64,000 bases of DNA, taken from NCBI GenBank assembly GCA_036245525.1, contig BTPG01000006.1, positions 88,008,139 through 88,072,138 of the forward strand, in the 5' to 3' direction. This document shows positions 1 to 10,255 of the stretch, one piece after another. Positions within the stretch are counted from its first letter, which is position 1; every line of letters begins with the position of its first letter. The notes beneath the pieces were generated by a model. The model was not told the DNA's origin. It saw nothing but the letters and a program-made list of their open reading frames with translations, and ran no database searches. This DNA is from Semisulcospira habei. Its lineage: Eukaryota > Mollusca > Gastropoda > Semisulcospiridae. Position numbers and translations under genes: made by a program.

Positions 1-304
1 TTGGAATTGCAATATTTCTATGTAAGATGTCATACATATTTTCTGCTAATTTTTCAACTGTTCTGTTATTTTGTTGTCAACAGATTCATGGTAATAGGAC
101 ACTCACAGAATATATGTTTAACAGAGATGGGGCTTAATTTTGTTTTCCAAGAATTTAGTCTTAACTTGTATATCAGCGAAGCTGTTTTCCTTGAGCAACG
201 TGGAACATGATAAGTATATTTCATATCATCTTTGTGAAAAAGCTGTTTACCACAGAGTACATTTCATGTAGAGATAATTGCATATTATTACAAACTGCTG
301 AGTT

Positions 305-781
305 TTGTCTATTTATAGTTCCCTTTTTTGCTTGTCTGTAACAAATTTCATTCCAATAAATTCAGCAGTGTGAGGGTATCCAAAGAAAATAGATTCCTAT
401 TCCTCTGGACATAATACAGCTCATAATATGTTTTATTTCATATACTACGTCTTTTCGAGCGTTACAATCCCAGCTGTTTATACTATATAGGACAGATTTA
501 GAATCGACACAAATCAAAATGTTAAATATATCATAAGGTATAAGTTGAATAAAATTTAGTGCCATGAGAATCGCATACAGTTCAGACGTAAATATAGAAA
601 ATCCCTTACCGAGATAAAAAGAGTTCTTCACTTTGAGATCTGGAATAACAAAGCCTGCACCACAGTCTGAAGAATCTAAGACAGACCCATCTGTGAAAAT
701 TTTCAAATGTTTCAAATGTATCCATGTTTTTTGGACGGTTGTGGCTGTTGGTCGTTGAATGAACCAAGATTTCAAAAACAA
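305..781 (-). pseudogene. LINE RNase H domain fragment
   Basis: Reading the minus strand gives an RNase H domain as found at the C-terminus of I/Jockey-type LINEs. It has a TDGS catalytic start, a SELYAILMAL helix carrying the glutamate, a VDSKS strand with the next aspartate, and a WIPSHC motif near 365. The frame is interrupted by TGA just after WIPSHC, at a position where RNase H normally has glycine, but homology continues with a decayed NExADxxAKKG-like motif to about 305. No RT is visible upstream, so this is a truncated remnant. It lies 5' of the first recognisable exon of the chitin-binding gene and may be in an intron of it. Confidence 0.7.
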
Positions 782-862
782 AAATGGTCGTACAGGGGCA
801 GGGACGGGGTTAAACGAAGTAATGTTAACACAGAAAATTCCGACAGTCTTGTTTTGCCACAG

Positions 863-1495
863 ATTTCGGAATTACCACATCAACATCAACGACAACATCA
901 ACGACAACAACAATACCAACGACAACACCACCAGCTACAACAACACCATTAACGACAACAACAACAACGAGAACAACACCATTAACAACAACGACACCAG
1001 TTACCCTAATATCAACACCAGTAACAACAACGACAACACCAGTAACAACAACGACAACACCGCCACCAACAACGACAACAACGACGATCACACCAACAAC
1101 GACAACAACAACGACAACACCAACAACAACGACAACACCAACAACGACGACAACACTAACAACAACTACAACAACGACACCAGTTACCACAACATCAACA
1201 CCAGTAACAACAACGACAACACCACCACCAACAACAACAACACCAACAACGACAACACCAACGACAACACCAATAACGACAACAACAACAACGACAACAC
1301 CAACAACAACGACAACACCAACAACAACGACAACAACAGCACCACCACCACCACCACCAACACCACCAACAACAACACCAACAACGACGACCACACCAAC
1401 GACAACACCAACAACGACAACAACACCAATGGTAACAACAACAACACCGAGGACAACACCAACAATCAGCACCACCACTAAGCCTCCATCAAATG
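863..1495 (+). CDS. Thr/Pro-rich mucin-like exon of a chitin-binding protein gene
   Basis: One frame stays open for 210 codons and encodes almost only threonine with proline, serine and a few valines. This is the composition of an O-glycosylated mucin-like spacer. The exon starts after a pyrimidine-rich acceptor ending CCACAG and ends at donor G|GTGAG; both junctions are phase 1, matching every other intron of this gene. I chose the Thr frame because the Asn-rich, Val-rich and Leu-rich readings of the same ACA/ACC repeat do not join the downstream cysteine-rich exons. The 5' exons, signal peptide and start codon are not in view. The repeat is likely polymorphic in length. Confidence 0.72.
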
Positions 1496-1660
1496 GTGAG
1501 ATTTTCTGTTACTAAAAATGTTTTCTGCGTGACTGAAAGTATTCTGAATATTTGCTATAATGGATTTTCTTGTCTCGGCTCTTTTACCGATAATAAACTT
1601 GTATTACAGGTCTAACATAATTGATGGGTCTCACAGCCAGTACCCACACATGAAATCATC

Positions 1661-1728
1661 GGGCCGACGTTGGCTGCTGAGTTGGCCCGCGCATATGAGG
1701 GGGCCACCTGCGGCCTACATCGGCCCAA
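1661..1728. repeat. GGGCCGA-type palindromic repeat, copy 1
   Basis: Inverted repeat whose arms start GGGCCGACGTTGGC and end GGCCTACATCGGCCC. It lies in intron 1 of the chitin-binding gene. Related hairpins occur at 20991, 28306, 47441 and 52436. Confidence 0.6.
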
Positions 1729-2092
1729 TAACTTTTGCTAACTGGGCAGTGTGTTTCCCCATTAACAAATTGACCACTGAGACACACTATATCGTGGCAG
1801 ATGGATCGGCTGTGATATTTCAAGAGCAGTGCCAGATTCGTTTGGCGCCTATAAAGCGCCACGCTAACCTTGCACTGCCCTTGAACTATTATGGTCAGTT
1901 TATCATCACACAGCTGGTACATATAGGTAGTCTTAGGCACCTCACTCCTATCGGATGAACGAGTGATTGTTGTTTGCTTGAAAGTTTGAATATCGCGTTT
2001 TAATTCAGTAGACTTATGTGCAAGGCATAGATTTTATGCCGGTAAATGCATGCACGGATTACAAGGCTTAAATACTTTTATTGTCATTGCAG

Positions 2093-2296
2093 ATTCTGCA
2101 GACCACTGCCGAAACGCGAAAATAATGGCGGGCGTCGGTTTCCGGTTTGACCCGGAAGACTGCACGCGCTTCATTCAGTGCTACGTCCGGGCGGACAACT
2201 CTTCCCTGGCCGTACACCGGAAGTGTCCACTGGGACAGTTTTGGGACCAAAGCAGCTTAAAATGCAACGAAACTTGTAATGTGGAGTGTCCAGAAG
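2093..2296 (+). CDS. Chitin-binding type-2 (CBM14/peritrophin-A-like) exon 1
   Basis: This 68-codon exon is flanked by acceptor TTGCAG and donor G|GTACG, phase 1 on both sides. The encoded peptide has the six-cysteine spacing and aromatic residues of a peritrophin-A/CBM14 domain: DHC, FDPEDC, FIQCY, RKCPLGQFWD, LKC, ETC. CBM14 modules bind chitin and occur in mucus, peritrophic matrix and shell-matrix proteins. It follows the Thr-rich exon, an arrangement common in secreted invertebrate mucin-peritrophins. Domain identity is from motif spacing only. Confidence 0.75.
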
Positions 2297-2398
2297 GTAC
2301 GTAGTAGGAAGAAATGATTAGACTCCTGTTTTGGCTTACTTATGTGGGTTCGTTCTCCTTTGCTTTTGGTTGCTCAGTGCCGGTTTAGTCTCTTACTG

Positions 2399-2548
2399 TT
2401 CGCGGGAGTACAGTACTCCTAAAATAGACCCGCACAGGGAGTACGCCACAAGTACACTTCTTTTCAAATGAGATGCTTAGCATCTCATTTGAATAGACGT
2501 GTACTTGTGGCGTACTCCTCGAGCGGGCCTGTCTGGGGAGTACTACCC
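2399..2548. repeat. GAGATGC-centred palindrome (family C), copy 1
   Basis: Long near-perfect hairpin. The arms read GGGAGTACGCCACAAGTACA with the complement downstream, and the exact core is AAATGAGATGCTTAGCATCT. It is intronic. Other copies are at 26449, 45510, 55370 and 56087. Confidence 0.75.
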
Positions 2549-2681
2549 ACAAACGGCACGGTACCCTCAGCATAAATTACATCCCACCTTTTATGTGATA
2601 ACTCATCTGATCAAGCCCTGAGGTCGAATCTCACACATTTTGGAGCTGTCCCCTGAAGATTTCACAACAAGTCAGAATATA

Positions 2682-2792
2682 TAACGACCATGATAGTTTA
2701 AAGGCGGTGACAAAATAGCTTGACGCCTCTCGGCGCAATGCTCATCTAGCACCACTCATGACTTATCATGACCGATCCTATTGTTTTGCTTC
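2682..2792. repeat. Degenerate family B hairpin
   Basis: Decayed copy of the palindrome seen intact at 20350 and 54359. ATGATAG, TTAAAGG and AGCTTGACGCC match the family, but the two arms no longer pair fully. Confidence 0.45.
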
Positions 2793-2906
2793 AAGGCTAA
2801 ATAACATTAACTTACATGGGAAGCATATGTGTCAGTTAAAATGGATACGCTGGTATGTAACATACTGTACACGTGTATCTAACAGCTCGCTTTAGCTTTC
2901 TGATAA

Positions 2907-2907
<1 letters not shown>

Positions 2908-2964
<57 letters not shown>
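2908..2964. repeat. (TTA)n microsatellite
   Basis: About 18 uninterrupted TTA units in the intron between the two chitin-binding exons. Confidence 0.95.
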
Positions 2965-2965
<1 letters not shown>

Positions 2966-3059
2966 GGTAAACTAAGTACTACAAGTGTCATTTATATTTA
3001 TTATTATTATTATTTCAACTTTTTACTTTTACATTTATTTCTATTTTTTATTTTTTTAG

Positions 3060-3260
3060 ACCCCTGTCGTCGATTGCCAAACCTGTCCCTGCGCGCCATG
3101 AATGACAGCTGTCGAGGGTACTGGCTGTGCTTGCATGGAGCGTCCAGTCCGCGCTGCTGTCAACGGGGCAGTCGATACATGCCGGGAGAGGGGTGTGTGC
3201 CTGACTCGTACTGCGACGATCCGTGTGGGCCGCCCGGCGAGTGCAAAACCGCGCGCAGAG
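3060..3260 (+). CDS. Cysteine-rich chitin-binding-like exon 2
   Basis: This exon follows a strong polypyrimidine acceptor (TTTTTTTAG) and ends at G|GTATG, again phase 1 to phase 1. It encodes a second cysteine-rich module with DPC, DSCRGYWLC, SPRCC, GEGCVPD and CDDPC. That pattern resembles the degenerate CBM14 repeats of molluscan chitin-binding proteins. The symmetrical phases mean that exon shuffling or skipping would keep the frame. The exact subfamily is uncertain. Confidence 0.7.
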
Positions 3261-3354
3261 GTATGCAGCCATACACAACTTATAAGGACATTACTTTAGA
3301 GCACTGCATGAGCGAGACACAACAGTTATCTGATATTGGGTTAAATAAGTCAAA

Positions 3355-3425
3355 GCGTCCAGCATCAATAGCTGCGAAAGTGTCGTATATGCGACATTTC
3401 TGCAGCTATTGATGCCGGGCTCTTT
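3355..3425. repeat. CATCAATAGCTGC palindrome (family D), copy 1
   Basis: Inverted repeat AGCATCAATAGCTGCGAAAG...CAGCTATTGATGC around a self-complementary GTCGTATATGCGAC core. Related copies are at 10986 and 23326. Confidence 0.65.
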
Positions 3426-3639
3426 GAACAAATTAATTACTGACTACCATTTTCAAATTACTGTTGCGTATAGCCCCTTTTGTGCAGCATTATTGAAAGA
3501 CATATCCCAGAACATTTCTGAAGAATTTAAGAAGTTAAGATATTGGGAACTATTAACCTTTTATTGCCTGCAGAAGGTCGCTGTATCCCCTTATCTGCTA
3601 CTGGACGCAGATGTTTTTAAAAAAAATATGTATGTTAAC

Positions 3640-3783
3640 GCTTAAGAGCCCTTAACGTGCAAGGAACATGGAGAAAAAAATTGGTTCGGCAAGAGGCATA
3701 GATCTTCATGAGCCCCCGCAACTGCGGGGGCTCATGAAGATCTATGCATCTTGCATTTGGATCTGGGCTAAATAAGGGGTTAA
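3640..3783. repeat. Family A palindrome (piggyBac-type MITE-like), copy 1
   Basis: The core (3690-3753) is a near-perfect hairpin built from AGAGGCATAGATCTTCATGA and GCCCCCGCAACTGCGGGGGC. Outer sequence resembles the complete TTAA-bounded copies at 11894 and 48919 but is less complete. Confidence 0.65.
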
Positions 3784-3888
3784 ATCAGTCATTACTGACA
3801 ACCTTGGCTTGTGAAGACTGGTAAGACAGGCAATCAGCACAGTAGGCCTACTGGATGCCTTTTTGAATCTGCAAATGTGTTTCCTCAG

Positions 3889-4052
3889 GTCAAAGTTTCG
3901 TGGGAGTGTGCGACAAAAAACCTGACTGGGAGGACCCCACTAGATACAGTTTACAGATGGACGCAACAGGTTGGATGGAGACAGCTTGTATATCCGGCCA
4001 TTTCAACATCGGTCTCTGCGCGTGCGCATCACCTGGGGCCAATCCGCTTTAA
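3889..4052 (+). CDS. Terminal exon of the chitin-binding protein
   Basis: The exon begins after the acceptor TTTCCTCAG. In the frame set by the upstream phase-1 donor it encodes about 54 residues with cysteines in VCDKKPDW, ETACISG and GLCACASPG, then ends at TAA (4050-4052). This looks like the closing half of another chitin-binding repeat (W/C/C/C pattern). Together the four visible exons give a secreted protein with a Thr/Pro mucin-like stretch followed by about three cysteine-rich modules. I saw no clear polyadenylation signal. Confidence 0.68.
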
Positions 4053-4382
4053 GATAACACTTAGCGCCCATGAGTTATGACTGGTTATACAACGCTATTG
4101 TGTAGAACAGGGTTAGTTATTGATTAGTGGACTTAACGCCGAACGGGCAACTAAGGCCAGTTATTTGAATGAGGGTTTATTCAGTGTTGCTTACGTTGGG
4201 GGTGGGGGTAAGGGTTAGGATGGGGGTCGGCTTGAACTTAGGGGTACATGATGAGTTGAGTTGGTGTCGGTAGAACGTTCATCGTTTTTCTTCTTGCTAT
4301 TTTTCGTATGCAAGATAAAAATGACGTCACGTCTAGCTACCGGCAAATCTTGCTATAGAACGTCGATTTGGCGCCAAAGCGC

Positions 4383-4472
<90 letters not shown>

Positions 4473-5357
4473 ACAGCGACTAGAACCCGCGTTTGAGGAC
4501 GGACAAGCTTGGAATTTTAAGATTTTGTGCCTAAAAGAATTATCTCGGGACAATTTTTTTTAATGTTTTGATTAAATGCTCATTATCGAGAAAATGTCCA
4601 TTTCACAAAAACCGGTTGATCCATACTGGAGTCCGTAATTAAAAAAAAAAAAAATTCTAGATATTTTGCGTAAAGCTAGATAAAATGGACATATTGAATG
4701 AGTTCGTTAGTCAGCATTGTACCTCTAGTACTTTGTGAGTGATAATGAAAAACATTTTGAAAAAATATATATATATTTTCACGTTTTCACGAATTATATG
4801 GGTTAATCTTAAAACAATTGAATCTTTCTTTTTTACGACCCCCCCCCCCCCTCCAATCTTCTCATAAATAATCGCATGATCTTTCGTGTACGGTGTTTAT
4901 ATAAGTCTGCACTTTGTCTTGGCTGTCGGGTACGATTAGGTCAATTGTGACCTGTATGCCCTAGGTGTGAAAATCAGACAGTTTTCTGCAACACTTTTTC
5001 GGAGTCATTTGTAAAACAGCAAACATAACTTCAGTTTTTCTTTTTACCAAAAACAACAACTATCTTTTCATTAATACCCGCATGATTTTTCACAGACAGT
5101 GTTTGCATAAGCCTGCTATTTGTCCCGGCCCTCAGGTAGGATTAGGTCAAATTGTAACCTGTAAGCTCTAGGCATGAAAATGAGCAAGAAAACTGATACG
5201 TCAAATGTTATTACTGATATGATGACGTATAACATCGATTCGTCACGATGAACACGGCGTCGTGGGGGTAAAGATGCCATGACGTGAAACTTGAAGTGAC
5301 GTCATTTCGCTGCTCGTGCTGTTTATCTTCTTTAGAATAGCTAAGCTACGCCAGAAT
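4053..5357. other. Intergenic stretch without a recognised gene
   Basis: It holds a (TG)n tract at 4385-4467, a weak SINE-tail-like match near 4120-4165 (TTAACGCCGAACGGGCAACT), and two diverged copies of a sequence of about 100 bp (4870-4975 and 5080-5182). Between 5200 and 5310 several TGACG/CGTCA motifs cluster, including one palindromic TGACGTCA near 5297. No convincing coding sequence was seen. Confidence 0.6.
4385..4467. repeat. (TG)n microsatellite
   Basis: Uninterrupted TG dinucleotide tract of about 83 bp. It produces spurious Cys/Val and His/Thr reading frames. Confidence 0.95.
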
Positions 5358-6091
5358 ACAGAGCTTACGAATGGCGGAAATCGCCGTGTGCTCGTCTTTA
5401 TTTATGTGTGCCAGTGTGGTGGGTCAAATGGTTGTTGTGATGCGTCTAGTGTGGTAGTGTAGCGTCTGTGCTTGTCGCTCTCGCTTTCAGCTCCCACCCC
5501 TGGCTAGCGGTTTTGCGAAAAGGGGAGCAGAGTATGTCAGTCTCTCCCTGCCAGTACACAGCCTCTCCAACAACAAGCCTCATGTAGTGCCTCCTCGTGG
5601 CGACTCACGGTAACCGAGCACCTTACGGACTCGGGCTGAACTACAGAGGACTCGGAGGAGGTCTGGCCCCCAGACATGCGGCACGCAGGCCCATCGATAT
5701 GTGGACAAGCCCTGATGCCCATGAACAGATCCCCAGCTATGGGTAAATAGCCCCACTGCCTTGTGGGTGCTTTGGGAGAGGCAAAGGCTAGGGGAGTAAA
5801 CCCTATACAAATCCGGGCAGGGATGCTCGTTAGCCTTGGTTGGCAGATCTCCTTCGAGAAGGAAAACTCCGAGGAAAAAAACCTGAGTAGATGGGACTCG
5901 TAAACCTTGGTCGGCAACCCATCTAGGAGAAGGACACTCCAAAACCAAACCATGCTGTGCTCTCAGGAAAGGCCTTTTGACCAGGAGTTAATGGTGAGGT
6001 AACCCAGACAGAAACCCCGAGTGCTGAAGACGGAGGTACTGGGCTGCACAGCGCACTCTAATAAACCACAGTACCACGCATATACAGCCAT

Positions 6092-7258
6092 ATGACACTT
6101 GGAGATGGATTCAACAGAAATGGTGCTCGCCCTGTGGAGTCTCACCAGGCAGATGCAGTACCGGGCTCTGCGCCTCTTCGGAGCCCACCCCCAGCGACTG
6201 GAGGACCTTCCCGACTGTCTCGAGGAGCCAGGGGACGGGGAAGTAGAGCGACTGGCCAGCGAAAAAACAAGACCAGAGACAAAGAAAAAGCCAATGTGAA
6301 CATCATGCACTGGAATGCAGAAGGGGTTACCAACAAGAAAACAGAACTAGAGCACTTTCTGCATGAAAACAGCATAAACATCTGTTGTATACAAAAGACA
6401 CACCTGCAAGAAGGGAAACCCTTTAAGGTCAGAGGATATCAGGTCTTCCGAAGTGATCGCCAAGGGAGGAAGAAAGGGGGAGTTATGACCCTAGTTAGAA
6501 ACAACCTGAATGCTAGCGAAATCAGGAGATTCATGGAAGAGGCGGAATACATCCAGGTCAAGGTAACCACCAGTGACAGCACCCTTGACCTGGTCAACTA
6601 CTACTGCCCTAATGATAAGCTGCTGTCCCTTGACACTATCCAGGTCCCGGACAGTGGATTCCTCATCACTGGTGACTTCAACAGCCAGTCCCAGAGTTGG
6701 GGATATGACACGCTTGATAAGAGAGGAGAAGACATCGAGGAGTGGCAAGATGAAAACCAGCTGATACTTGCCAATGACCCTGAGGACCAACCTACATTCT
6801 ACTCTCGCCGCTGTCACACCACCACTACACCGGACCTGGCGCTTTGCACTGACGATGTTCATAAGCGCCTCAGCAGAACAGTAGGACCACAGTTAGGAGG
6901 AAGTGACCACCGCCCTGTCCTCCTCTCCCTAAAAGAAAGCACAGCAGTTAGCTCGCCACACCGACCAAGATGGAACTACCGAAAGGCAGACTGGCGCTTG
7001 TTCAGTATCCGAACAAATGAGCTAATGCAAGACCTCGCTGTGTCTGGAAGGAACATCAACAATGTGGTCAGAGAGTTCAACGACATTATCAGAAAGGCAG
7101 CCAAGGAAACTATACCTCGAGGAGTCCGGAAAAACTACACCCCATACTGGACCGCAGATCTTCAGAAAGCACATGACAACCTCACTAGGGCCAGAGAAGA
7201 TGCTGAAACCAACCCCAGCCAAGAAAACAACATCAAGCTACAACACAGTAAGGCCTAG
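6092..7258 (+). pseudogene. LINE APE-type endonuclease domain
   Basis: From NVNIMHWNAEGV onward the frame shows the endonuclease/exonuclease/phosphatase fold: NAEG near 6318, CIQKTH near 6390, GDFNSQSQSWG near 6680 and SDHRPVLLSL near 6900. The QET-type motif reads QKT, so the catalytic glutamate appears to be replaced by lysine. A TAG at 7256-7258 ends this ORF, but homology continues in the same frame into the RT region. Residues before about 6295 look like 5'-UTR rather than protein. In intact elements this domain nicks target DNA to prime reverse transcription. Confidence 0.75.
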
Positions 7259-7267
7259 TATCTGAAG

Positions 7268-8600
7268 ATGAAGTTGGAGTGCACAAGAAGAAGTTGGAGA
7301 GAGAAGACTGCAAGACTGAACATGGAGAGGGACACCACCAAGTTGTGGAGACTGACCAAGGCGTTGAACGATGAGGGCACCAGGGAACAGAAGATCACCC
7401 TGGAAGAAGAAGGGAAAGCACTGACTGGTAGGAAAGCTGCAAACATGTTCGCACAGATCTATGCGAAAGAAAGTAACATCACTGTCCCACGAATGCTTGA
7501 GAAAGAAATCAGCATGGAAGAAAGAGAGAGAACAAGAGATACAAACATCCATGATGCAATGAAGAAGGACATCACCCTTCCGGAACTGAAGTTGGCCATC
7601 AAACAGTTGAAGAAGACAAAATCTCCAGGTCCAGACAACATCTCAAACGAGATGTTACAACACCTTGGCAACACTGCCTTAACGAAGCTACTGGACATCT
7701 TTAATCACAGCTGGAGAGGAGGAAAGGTACCCCAGTGCTGGAAGGAAGCCAGGATGATCCCAATTTTGAAGAAAGGGAAAAATAAGTTCAAAGCCCTGAG
7801 TTATTGCCCCATCAGCCTGACAAGTTGTGTGTGCAAGACCATGGAGCGCATCATCAACAAGCGCCTGCAGTGGCATCCAAGGGAACATGTATCGATGGAC
7901 CTGGACTCCGAGAGCATTATCGTGCCAGAGCAAGCCGGTTTCAGAAGCCACAAGAGTACAGAAGACCAGACAACACACCTTGCACAGGTCATAGAAGATG
8001 CCTTTCAAGATCAGAAGGTAACATTAGCTGCCTTCATTGACCTACAGAAGGCTTTCGACAAGGTGTGGAAGGATGGTCTCCTTGTGAAACTCCTTCGCAG
8101 TGGCATCCAAGGGAACATGTATCGATGGACCAAGTCATACCTGCACAGTCGCAGAGCCCGTGTGACTGGATGGGTACTGTGGCCAAAAAGTGCTGCTGCG
8201 TCAGGGGGTGCCACAGGGGGGAGTTCTGTCACCGACCCTGTTCATACTCTTCATCAACGACCTTGTGCCAGAGCTACCAAAAGGAGTCCACGCAGCCCTG
8301 TACGCAGATGACCTGGTGCTCTAGTGCACAGAAGAGTATGCAACAACTTCTACATACAGGATGCAGCTAGCCCTGAACAGGCTGACAGACTGGACCAACA
8401 ACTGGTGTGTGACCATCAACACAGAAAAATCATCAGCCACACTCTTCTCTCTCTCCAACAAAGCAAAGGCTGGCAACCTAACACTGGGCATCACCCCACT
8501 GCGGTATGAAGACTAACAGACATACCTGGGCGTCACCCTTGACAAGAGGCTGGCGTGGAAGCCGCACATTTGGAACGCAGAAGCGAAAGCTAGAAGAAAG
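7268..8600 (+). pseudogene. LINE reverse transcriptase core
   Basis: In frame with the endonuclease after the TAG, the region gives RT blocks: KSPGPDNISNEM, KEARMIPILKKGK, PEQAGFRSHKST and AAFIDLQKAFDKVW. A frameshift near 8165 moves the RQGVPQGGVLSP block and the YADD active site (about 8300) to another frame. There a TGG-like position has become TAG, and a TAA interrupts the thumb near 8515. About 24 extra bases at 7873-7899 copy sequence found at 8103-8129, giving a small in-frame insertion in the RT fingers. Confidence 0.78.
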
Positions 8601-8609
8601 CTGAACATC

Positions 8610-9943
8610 ATGAGGAAGCTGGCTGGTACACAATGGGGAGCCAATGAAAAGACCCTCAAAAATGTATATCAAGGCACAGTGAGACCACACCTTGAGTGTG
8701 GATCCAATGCATGGCTGACGGCAGCCCAGTCACACCAGCAGACCATTGACAGAGTTCAGAACCAGGCACTGCGTATCATCACCGGCGCAATGAGATCCAC
8801 ACCAATTGAAAAGATGGAAGAGACAACAGGCATCCCACCCCTGCGCATGAGAAGAGATTGCAAAGCCTTGATACAGTCCACAAAGGTTAAGTTTTCCAAA
8901 GACCATCCTATGAATGCCAGGATGAAACAGCCAACCTCAGGGAGACTGAAAAGATCAAGCTTTGTGAAGGAGACGAGAGCTCTGCAGAGAAAACACCAGG
9001 CAAAGCTCCCTGCGCAGGTAGAGGCTCTGAATCCTACTAGTGACCTTCCACCCTGGGAAAGTAAGCCAGAAAACATCACTATCTCTTCCACGGTACCCTA
9101 CATCACCACCAAAGATGAGCACAGCACTGTGAGCAAGAAAGCCCTGACACTGGCCATGCTCGAAGAAAAGTATCCCCAGGAGGCATGGATACGGGCAAAC
9201 CCGGATGGATCAGCCACAGGTGCAGTTCAGAATGGAGGGGCCGGGGTGTACATTCATTACCCAAACGGAAAATGGCAGGCAGAGGCAATACCAACAGGCC
9301 TTCACTGCACAAATTACAGAGCTGAGTTGGAAGCCCTGGTCCATGCTGCAAATACCCTTAGTGGCACTGCAGACCCTGATGCCCAGATTGTCTTCCTGAC
9401 TGATGCCATGTCTGTTCTTGAGGCAGCAACAGCAAGCAAACTGCCGCGTCTACAAGAAGCACTGCAAAACATCAAGTGCACCAGGCTGGTGCTGCAGTGG
9501 ATCCCTTCACACTGTGGCATCTACGGCAATGAAGAAGCTGACAGAATGGCAAAAGTGGGCGCAGAGAAAGAACAAGACGAAAATGGAGTCAGTTTCACAG
9601 AGATGAAGACCATCATTAAGTGTACAGACCACCACAACGGCCCTTAGACAGTTACCATCAGCTGTCCAGACAAGAGCAGATGACCATCTTCCGTCTGAGG
9701 ACCGGGCACAACCGACTCAATTTCCACCTGCACAGACGCTTTCACCTCGTGCCATCTCCCCTGTGCCCTTGTGGAGAAGCAGAGCAGACCACAGAGCACA
9801 TCCTCCAGGACTGTAGGAACCACCAGGTGCTGAGGGAGGAGATATGGCCGAAGCCCGCCACCCTACAAGAGAAACTGTACGGGCCTGTGGAGGCGCTACA
9901 GAAGACCACAGATTTCATTTTGAGAGCCAAACTCCAAGTGTGA
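8610..9943 (+). pseudogene. LINE RT connector, RNase H and C-terminal zinc-knuckle
   Basis: The first part (8610-9060) is the RT thumb/connector (NVYQGTVRPHLECGSNAW, ALRIITGAMRSTP). RNase H follows, with PDGSATG, NYRAELEAL, FLTDAMSVLEA and WIPSHCGIYGNEEADRMAK, so all catalytic acidic positions look present. A frameshift near 9640 separates the final segment (9620-9943), which has LRTGHNRLN and a CPCGEAEQTTEHILQDC cysteine/histidine motif typical of molluscan LINE C-termini. Confidence 0.78.
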
Positions 9944-9962
9944 CGGCGTTCGAGAAGAAGAA

Positions 9963-10250
9963 AGAAGTGTGCCCAGTGTGTATGGATCAGAGAATGGGTT
10001 AGAGTAGTAGATGGATTCCTGTCGCTACACTGAGCCAACAGAGCGTACTAATGTCGGGAAGCGCCGTGTGTCCGTCTTTATTTGTGTGCGTCAGGGTGTG
10101 TGGATCAGAGGGTGGGTTAGAGTAGAAGGAGACGGATTCATGTCGCTACACCAGCCCACCGAGCGTACCAATGGCGGGAAGCGCCGTGTGTCCGTCTTTA
10201 TTTGTGTACGCCGACGTGTGTTGATCAGAGTTTGGCTTAGAGAGGAGGGA
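9963..10250 (+). repeat. 121-bp tandem units at the LINE 3' end
   Basis: About 2.4 direct copies of a unit containing GGATTCATGTCGCTACAC and GCCGTGTGTCCGTCTTTATT; the measured spacing between copies is 121 bp. Part of the same unit is at 5366-5425, before the coding region. Confidence 0.75.
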
Positions 10251-10255
10251 AATAC

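Larger units (their letters stand above)
5358..10255 (+). mobile_element. LINE retrotransposon (EN-RT-RNase H, I/Nimb-like), nearly full length, inactivated
   Basis: Plus-strand non-LTR element with APE-type endonuclease (about 6295-6960), reverse transcriptase (about 7560-8500), thumb/connector region, RNase H (about 9190-9580) and a C-terminal zinc-knuckle (about 9755-9830). EN, RT and RNase H in this order point to the I/Nimb/Jockey group; the clade is inferred. A 5' region of about 700 bp has no clear ORF1. The 3' end carries about 2.4 tandem copies of a 121-bp unit (9963-10250), and a piece of that unit also lies at the 5' end (about 5366-5425). Stops and frameshifts break the coding region. 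I did not find a convincing target duplication, so the ends are approximate. Confidence 0.8.

Noticed and set aside
825..1478. Val-rich and Leu-rich minus-strand frames
   Set aside because: Antisense readings of the same trinucleotide-like repeat without start context or motifs.
759..1481. Asn/Thr-rich 240-codon frame in the ACA repeat
   Set aside because: Off-frame reading of the mucin-like exon. It ends at a TAA inside the repeat and does not connect to the downstream exons; the Thr/Pro frame does.
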